NCBI GenBank assembly: GCA_902362705.1
Contig: CABIXK010000002.1
Coordinates: forward strand, 207,039-271,038
DNA: 64,000 bases
Direction of reading: 5' to 3'
DNA from: Rikenellaceae bacterium
Lineage (GTDB): Bacteria > Bacteroidota > Bacteroidia > Bacteroidales > Rikenellaceae
How positions within the stretch are numbered: the first letter of the stretch is position 1; every line of letters begins with the position of its first letter. The position numbers and the translations under genes are program-made. Positions 59,981 to 64,000 of this stretch are shown here, piece by piece. The notes under the pieces are model-generated. The model had not been told where the DNA came from. It did not search any database and saw only the letters and a program-made list of their open reading frames with translations.

Positions 59981-60553
59981 TTACTTGATGCGCTCGTAGT
60001 ACTCGCGCGTGCGGGTGTCGACGCGGATCTTGTCGCCCGTGTTGATGAACAGGGGCACGCGGACCGTGGCGCCGGTGTTGACCGTCGCGGGCTTGAGCGA
60101 GTTGGTCGAGGCGGTGTCGCCCTTGATGCCCGGCTCGGTGTAGGTCACCTCCATGTCGACGATCGGCGGCAGCTCGGCCGAGAGCACCTGCTCCTTGTCG
60201 GTGTGGAACATCACCTCCACGATCTGGCCGTCGGCCATCAGGTCGTAGTTGTTGATCAGGCTCTTCTCGATGTTGATCTCCTCGAAGGTCTCCGTGTGCA
60301 TGAAGTGGGCGCCCAGGTCGTCCTCGTAGGTGAACTGGTAGGGGCGGCGCTCCACGCGCACCTGCTCGATCTTCTGGCCGACCGACGAGAAGGTGTTCTC
60401 CAGAACGCGGCCGTTCTCGAGGTTCTTGAGTTTCGAACGCACGAATGCGGGGCCCTTGCCGGGCTTGCAGTGCTGGAAGTCGACCACCAGGAAGGTCTTG
60501 CCGTCCATTTCGATGCACATGCCGATCTTGATGTCGGCGGCTGTAATAGTCAT
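59981..60553 (-). CDS. efp: Elongation factor P
   Basis: 190 residues, typical. Binds between the P and E sites and rescues ribosomes stalled at polyproline. KOW-like domain I with the tip loop HCKPGKGPAFVRSKLKNLE, whose Lys (KPGKGP) is the usual modification site; then two OB domains (TYEDDLGAHFMHTETFEEI; VPLFINTGDKIRVDTRTREY). Start at 60553 gives MTITAADIKIG; an in-frame start 42 nt earlier is rejected because the promoter lies there. Confidence 0.96.
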   Translation of the reverse strand: MTITAADIKIGMCIEMDGKTFLVVDFQHCKPGKGPAFVRSKLKNLENGRVLENTFSSVGQKIEQVRVERRPYQFTYEDDLGAHFMHTETFEEINIEKSLINNYDLMADGQIVEVMFHTDKEQVLSAELPPIVDMEVTYTEPGIKGDTASTNSLKPATVNTGATVRVPLFINTGDKIRVDTRTREYYERIK

Positions 60554-60592
60554 AAGAAGCGGTATTTGATTGTTGTCGTTTTCTTTGCGCCG

Positions 60593-60623
60593 CAAATTTA
60601 GTAAATATCCGCCGAAAATGCAA
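60593..60623 (-). promoter_or_regulatory. Promoter of efp
   Basis: On the reverse strand TTG, 20 nt, TAAATTTG (complement of 60593-60600), 39 nt before the ATG. Confidence 0.7.
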
Positions 60624-60668
60624 CATCTTCGGGCTCAACTCCGTTGCCCGGGCGCGCATCTCCTGTGC

Positions 60669-60722
60669 CCATCCGTGCGCCGTCCCGCGCGGATCGTCCC
60701 GCGCGGATCGTCCCGCGTGCGG
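60669..60722. repeat. Short 14-nt tandem repeat
   Basis: CGTCCCGCGCGGAT occurs at 60681-60694 and 60695-60708, with diverged copies on both sides. Same 14-nt period as the minisatellite at 16805 but a different sequence. It sits in the 237-nt gap between efp and the deacetylase gene, which holds no gene. Confidence 0.65.
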
Positions 60723-60790
60723 TGCGGCGGGTGCCCGGTGTCGGCGGCCGATGCGGCGTGCCGGCGGCAGGGCGGGGCGCCGCCGGGGCC

Positions 60791-61399
60791 CTACAGCTCG
60801 ATGGCCTTGCAACGCAACCCCATCTGGCGGATGCGCTCCAGCGTGCGCGGCAGGGCGTAGCGCATGTTGCGGAAGGCCTTCTCGCTGTCGTGGAAGACGA
60901 CGATGGCCCCCGGGGCCAGGTGCTTGGTGACGTTCTTCAGGCAGGTGCGCGGCGAGAGCCGGCGGTTGTAGTCGCGCGAGATGATGTCCCACATCACCAG
61001 CTTGTAGCGCTGCCCCAGCAGGCGCGCCTGCGCGGGGGTGATACGCGCATAGGGCGGGCGGAACAGGTCGCTGTGCACCAGGTCGTTGGCGAAGTCCACG
61101 TCCTCGGTGTAGCGCTCCAGGCTCATGCCCCAGCCCTTCTGGTGGGAGTAGGTGTGGTTCCCCACCCGGTGCCCGGCGTCGACGATGCGGCGGTAGAGGT
61201 CGGGATACATCTCCACGTTCTTGCCCAGCACGAAGAAGGTCGCCTTGGCATCGTACTTGTCCAGCGTCGAGAGGATCCACTCCGTCACGCCGGGCGTGGG
61301 CCCGTCGTCGAAAGTGAGAAAAACACCCTCCGAGTCGTCGATCTCCCAGATCAGATCCGGCATCAGGCGCCGGATTATTTTCGGTGGTTTGAGTCGCAT
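60791..61399 (-). CDS. Polysaccharide deacetylase (NodB/CE4 family)
   Basis: 202 residues. The metal and catalytic motifs are present: FLTFDDGPTPG (Asp31, Asp32), the metal His pair in HRVGNHTYSH, and RPPYARITPA. It removes acetyl (or similar) groups from N-acetylated sugars, in peptidoglycan or another polysaccharide. There is no clear signal peptide, so export is uncertain. A promoter box ends 8 nt before the ATG. Confidence 0.9.
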   Translation of the reverse strand: MRLKPPKIIRRLMPDLIWEIDDSEGVFLTFDDGPTPGVTEWILSTLDKYDAKATFFVLGKNVEMYPDLYRRIVDAGHRVGNHTYSHQKGWGMSLERYTEDVDFANDLVHSDLFRPPYARITPAQARLLGQRYKLVMWDIISRDYNRRLSPRTCLKNVTKHLAPGAIVVFHDSEKAFRNMRYALPRTLERIRQMGLRCKAIEL

Positions 61400-61407
61400 A
61401 ACCGAAA

Positions 61408-61415
61408 CAAAATTA
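61408..61415 (-). promoter_or_regulatory. Promoter -7 box of the deacetylase gene
   Basis: TAATTTTG on the reverse strand, 8 nt before the ATG at 61399, another near-leaderless arrangement. The -33 position reads TTCG rather than TTTG. Confidence 0.55.
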
Positions 61416-61447
61416 GTGAAATTCCCACGTATTGCGAAAAAATTCCA

Positions 61448-61455
61448 TATATTTG
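61448..61455 (+). promoter_or_regulatory. Promoter -7 box of the DUF4837 lipoprotein gene
   Basis: TATATTTG, 24 nt before the ATG at 61480; no good -33 element at 19-20 nt. Confidence 0.5.
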
Positions 61456-61479
61456 CCTAAAATACGAAACCTTTAGATT

Positions 61480-62490
61480 ATGAAACGATCCCTTCTCCGC
61501 ATGCTCGCCCTCGTGGCGCTGGCCGCATCGGCCGCCGGTTGCGACGCCTTCGGCTCGCTCACCCACTCGGCGCAGAACGCGCAGGGCAAACCCTACGAGC
61601 TGATCGTGGTGTGCGGTCAGGAGGGGTGGACGGGCCCCCTGGGCGACTCGCTGCGCAGCGTCTTCACCGCTCCGGTGCCCTACCTCAACCAGACCGAACC
61701 CCGCTTCGACGTGCAGCGCGTCACCCCGCGCGGCTTCACGCGTCTGGTGGTCAACCACCGCAACATCCTCAAGACGCTGGTCGACCCCGAGCTGGCGGAG
61801 GCTGCGGCCGCCGTGCAGCGCGACCTGACGGCGCGGCCCCAGCTGGTCGTGACGCTGCAGGGCCCGAGCAACGCCGCGCTGGCCGCTTACGTGGGCGCGC
61901 ACGCCGACGAGCTGCTGCAGGTCTTCGAGAGCGCCGAGCGCGACCGCGCCGTGGAGTTCAACCGCTCGTTCGGCGACGCGAAGGTCGCGGCGGCCATCGA
62001 GCAGCGCTTCGGCGTGAAGATGGCCGTGCCGCAGGGCTACCTGCTCGCGGCCAACGAACCCGACTTCATCTGGGCCCGCTTCGAGTATCCCACCGCCTCG
62101 CAGGGCTTCTTCATCTACTCCTACCCCTACGAGGGTCCGCAGTCGCTCTCGGCCGAGGCGCTGCTGGCCGCGCGCAACCGCTTCGCCGCCCGCATCCCGG
62201 GCCCGTCCGACGGCTCCTACATGACCACCTCCACGGTCTTCGAGCCCGACTACCGCATGTTCCGCCTCGAGGGACGCCTGTGGTGCGAGATGCGCGGCTT
62301 CTGGGACGTCGAGGGCGACTTCATGGGCGGTCCCTACGTGAGCTTCACCACTGTCGACACGGAGCGCAACCGCGTCTTCACCCTCGACGGCTACGTCTAC
62401 GCCCCCGATCTGCAAAAGCCCCGCAAGCGCAACTACGTGCGCGGCATCGAACACCTGCTCTACGGCATCGGGTTCCCGGCCGCCGAGTAA
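61480..62490 (+). CDS. DUF4837 family lipoprotein
   Basis: 336 residues. Lipoprotein signal with Cys21 (AASAAGC). Conserved blocks KPYELIVVCGQEGWTGPLGDS and GFFIYSYPYEGPQSLS fit DUF4837, a Bacteroidota-only family of unknown function, presumably periplasmic or outer-membrane associated. Cardiolipin synthase begins 12 nt after its stop. Confidence 0.86.
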   Translation: MKRSLLRMLALVALAASAAGCDAFGSLTHSAQNAQGKPYELIVVCGQEGWTGPLGDSLRSVFTAPVPYLNQTEPRFDVQRVTPRGFTRLVVNHRNILKTLVDPELAEAAAAVQRDLTARPQLVVTLQGPSNAALAAYVGAHADELLQVFESAERDRAVEFNRSFGDAKVAAAIEQRFGVKMAVPQGYLLAANEPDFIWARFEYPTASQGFFIYSYPYEGPQSLSAEALLAARNRFAARIPGPSDGSYMTTSTVFEPDYRMFRLEGRLWCEMRGFWDVEGDFMGGPYVSFTTVDTERNRVFTLDGYVYAPDLQKPRKRNYVRGIEHLLYGIGFPAAE

Positions 62491-62502
62491 CCGCCTGCGC
62501 CC

Positions 62503-63915
62503 GTGCCGCAGCTGCTGACATACCTCTTCGTCGGGCTTTACTCGCTGACCATCGCGGGCATCATCGCGGTGATCATCGCCGACAACCGCAACCCGCTCAA
62601 GACCATGCCGTGGATCATCGTGCTGGTCTTCGCGCCGGTGGTGGGGCTCGTCTTCTACTTCTTCTTCGGTCAGAACCTCGCCAAGCGGCGCATCATTCCG
62701 CGTCGCACGCGCCGCCGCATCACCCAGCGCATCGAGGCCGACGGGGCGGCGATCGCCTCGCTGCCGGAGCGCCACCGGCCCCTGGCCGAGCTGCTCGCGA
62801 CCACGATCCACGCCGTGCCGCTGGGCGGCAGCCGCCTGACCCCCTACTCCGACGGGCGGTCGAAGATGGAGGCGCTGCTGGCCGAGGTGGCCCGGGCGCG
62901 CCACCACATCCACGTGCAGTACTACATCCTGGCCGACGACGCCACGGGGCGCAGCCTGCGCGACGCGCTCGTGGCCCGGGCGCGCGAGGGGGTCGAGGTG
63001 CGGGTGCTCTACGACGACGTGGGGTCGGTCTCCGCCTCGCGCCGCTTCCTGGAGTCGATGCGCGCCGCGGGGATCGAGGTGCGCTCGTTCCTCCACGTGC
63101 AGTTCCCGCGCTTCACCAGCAAGGTCAACTACCGCAACCACCGCAAGATCGTCATCGTCGACGGCCGCGTCGCCTTCTTCGGGGGGATGAACGTAGCCGA
63201 CCGCTACGTCGAGGGGGTGGAGTGGGGGCTCTGGCGCGACATCCATTTCCGCGTCGAGGGGCCCGCCGTGGCGGGGTTGCAGGCCTCGTTTCTGAGCGAC
63301 TGGTCGGCCACCACGCGGCGTCATGTCGCGGGCGCGGCCTACTATCCTCCGCTCGCGCCGCTGGGCGACGGCCTGTTGCAGCTGGTCGCCGGGGGCCCCT
63401 TCGGCAAGTGGCGCGCGCTGCTGCAAGCCGAGAGCTACGCCGTGGCGCGGGCCCGGCGCCGCATCTGGATCCAGACCCCCTACTACCTTCCGTCGGAGGT
63501 GCTCGACACGGCGCTCCAGTCGGCTGCGCTGGCGGGCATCGACGTGCGGCTCATGCTCCCCGAGCGCTCCGACTCGCGGGTGGTCGACCTGGCGTCGCAC
63601 TCCTACCTCGACGACATGATGAAGGCCGGGGTGAAGATCCTCCTCTTCCGGGCCGGATTCCTCCACTCCAAACTGTTGCTGGTCGACGACGACTTGACGG
63701 TCGTAGGCTCGGCCAACATGGACTTCCGCAGCTTCGAACACAACTTCGAGATCAACGCCTTCGTCTACGACCCCTCGTTCGCCGCCCGCATGGAGGCCCT
63801 CTTCGAGCGCGACGCCGCCTCGTGCCGCGCGCTCTCGCCCGGCGAGTGGTTCCGCCGCCCGCGCTACCTGCGCTTCGCCGAGTCGTTCATGCGGCTATTC
63901 GCGCCGCTGCTGTAA
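62503..63915 (+). CDS. cls: Cardiolipin synthase (phospholipase D type)
   Basis: 470 residues from a GTG at 62503. Two N-terminal membrane helices (LTYLFVGLYSLTIAGIIAVI, WIIVLVFAPVVGLVFYFFFG), then two HKD motifs: NHRKIVIVDG at about 212-221 and LHSKLLLVDD at about 386-395. It joins two phosphatidylglycerols, or uses phosphatidylethanolamine, to make cardiolipin. Confidence 0.94.
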   Translation: MPQLLTYLFVGLYSLTIAGIIAVIIADNRNPLKTMPWIIVLVFAPVVGLVFYFFFGQNLAKRRIIPRRTRRRITQRIEADGAAIASLPERHRPLAELLATTIHAVPLGGSRLTPYSDGRSKMEALLAEVARARHHIHVQYYILADDATGRSLRDALVARAREGVEVRVLYDDVGSVSASRRFLESMRAAGIEVRSFLHVQFPRFTSKVNYRNHRKIVIVDGRVAFFGGMNVADRYVEGVEWGLWRDIHFRVEGPAVAGLQASFLSDWSATTRRHVAGAAYYPPLAPLGDGLLQLVAGGPFGKWRALLQAESYAVARARRRIWIQTPYYLPSEVLDTALQSAALAGIDVRLMLPERSDSRVVDLASHSYLDDMMKAGVKILLFRAGFLHSKLLLVDDDLTVVGSANMDFRSFEHNFEINAFVYDPSFAARMEALFERDAASCRALSPGEWFRRPRYLRFAESFMRLFAPLL

Positions 63916-63946
63916 ATGCGGAAGGGGAGGTACACCGCAGTCAGTG

Positions 63947-63973
63947 CCCGGCCAAGAGCCGGGTTTTTGTTTT
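63947..63973 (+). terminator. Terminator after cls
   Basis: CCCGGC (63947-63952) pairs with GCCGGG (63958-63963) and five T residues follow, then GTTTTTC. Confidence 0.75.
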
Positions 63974-64000
63974 TCTCCCGCAGCCAGCGGAAGATGCCGC
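63974..64000. repeat. Start of another GC-rich palindromic repeat (cut by window edge)
   Basis: CCCGCAGCCAGCGGAAGATG at 63978-63997 matches, as its reverse complement, the arm region at 50932-50953 (GCATCCTTCGCTGGCTGCGG). The preceding hairpin plus this arm repeats the architecture of the element at 50883-50983. Confidence 0.6.

Overview
This 64 kb window reads as chromosomal DNA of a GC-rich member of the Bacteroidales, most likely Alistipes or a close Rikenellaceae relative. The evidence is the promoter type (TTTG, 19-20 nt, TAnnTTTG, seen repeatedly), marker families largely confined to Bacteroidota (GldE, DUF4270, DUF4837, DUF3098, an S46 dipeptidyl-peptidase of the DPP11 type, a one-domain glycogen-synthase-like protein), SusC-like sequence inside another protein, and strong GC bias in the core genes. 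The genus is an inference; the phylum is well supported.

Layout. 1-2945 is the edge of an accessory (mobile) region with two Fic genes, an XRE repressor with candidate operators and several small Bacteroidota mobile-element genes; it stops against the 3' end of a tRNA-Leu(GAG), a classic integration point. 3189-7788 is a reverse-strand run: lpxB, an FAH-family enzyme, Maf, DPP11. 7916-9490 is a lone Ser-type sulfatase lipoprotein. 9583-11701 (reverse) has a metallo-hydrolase, an FkbM methyltransferase and trmD. 11836-16771 holds a doubly anchored lipoprotein, an alpha/beta hydrolase, an rRNA m5U methyltransferase and a SIMPL protein. 17029-23471 is a tight operon: cdd, pseudouridine synthase, dtd, radical SAM, YitT, priA, comF. 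23871-27003 carries dnaB and yifB. 27149-33896 is the end of the division/cell-wall cluster (murG, murC, ftsQ, ftsA, ftsZ), followed by gldE and a phosphopantetheinyl transferase. 35940-39394 has an outer-membrane barrel protein, a pentapeptide-repeat protein and a C1-type peptidase; topA follows. 41806-44215 is a glycogen-synthase-like gene with a DUF4270 lipoprotein. 44367-50614 (reverse) is yfhO, ftsX, DUF3098, uppP, truB, queA. 51156-53475 is a polyprenyl synthetase and an MFS sugar transporter. 53543-55531 is a conspicuously AT-rich lone gene for a P-loop ATPase with a HEPN-like C-terminus, the best candidate for an undescribed (probably defence-type) function. 55742-63915 is an RSH-type (p)ppGpp enzyme, a DUF4139 protein with an inserted SusC-like segment, efp, a NodB deacetylase, a DUF4837 lipoprotein and cardiolipin synthase.

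Most genes are housekeeping: envelope synthesis (lpxB, murG/C, uppP, cls, polyprenyl synthetase), division (ftsQ/A/Z/X), tRNA and rRNA modification (trmD, truB, queA, dtd, rlmD) and replication (dnaB, priA, topA). The unusual part lies between genes. One ~75-nt repeat family carries the -7 promoter box and supplies promoters to two divergent genes. A second family of GC-rich palindromes, often bordered by AT-rich GAAAATTGAAAATGG-type sequence, recurs at five or more gene borders, and two 14-nt minisatellites are present. No CRISPR array, rRNA gene, transposase or integrase was seen.
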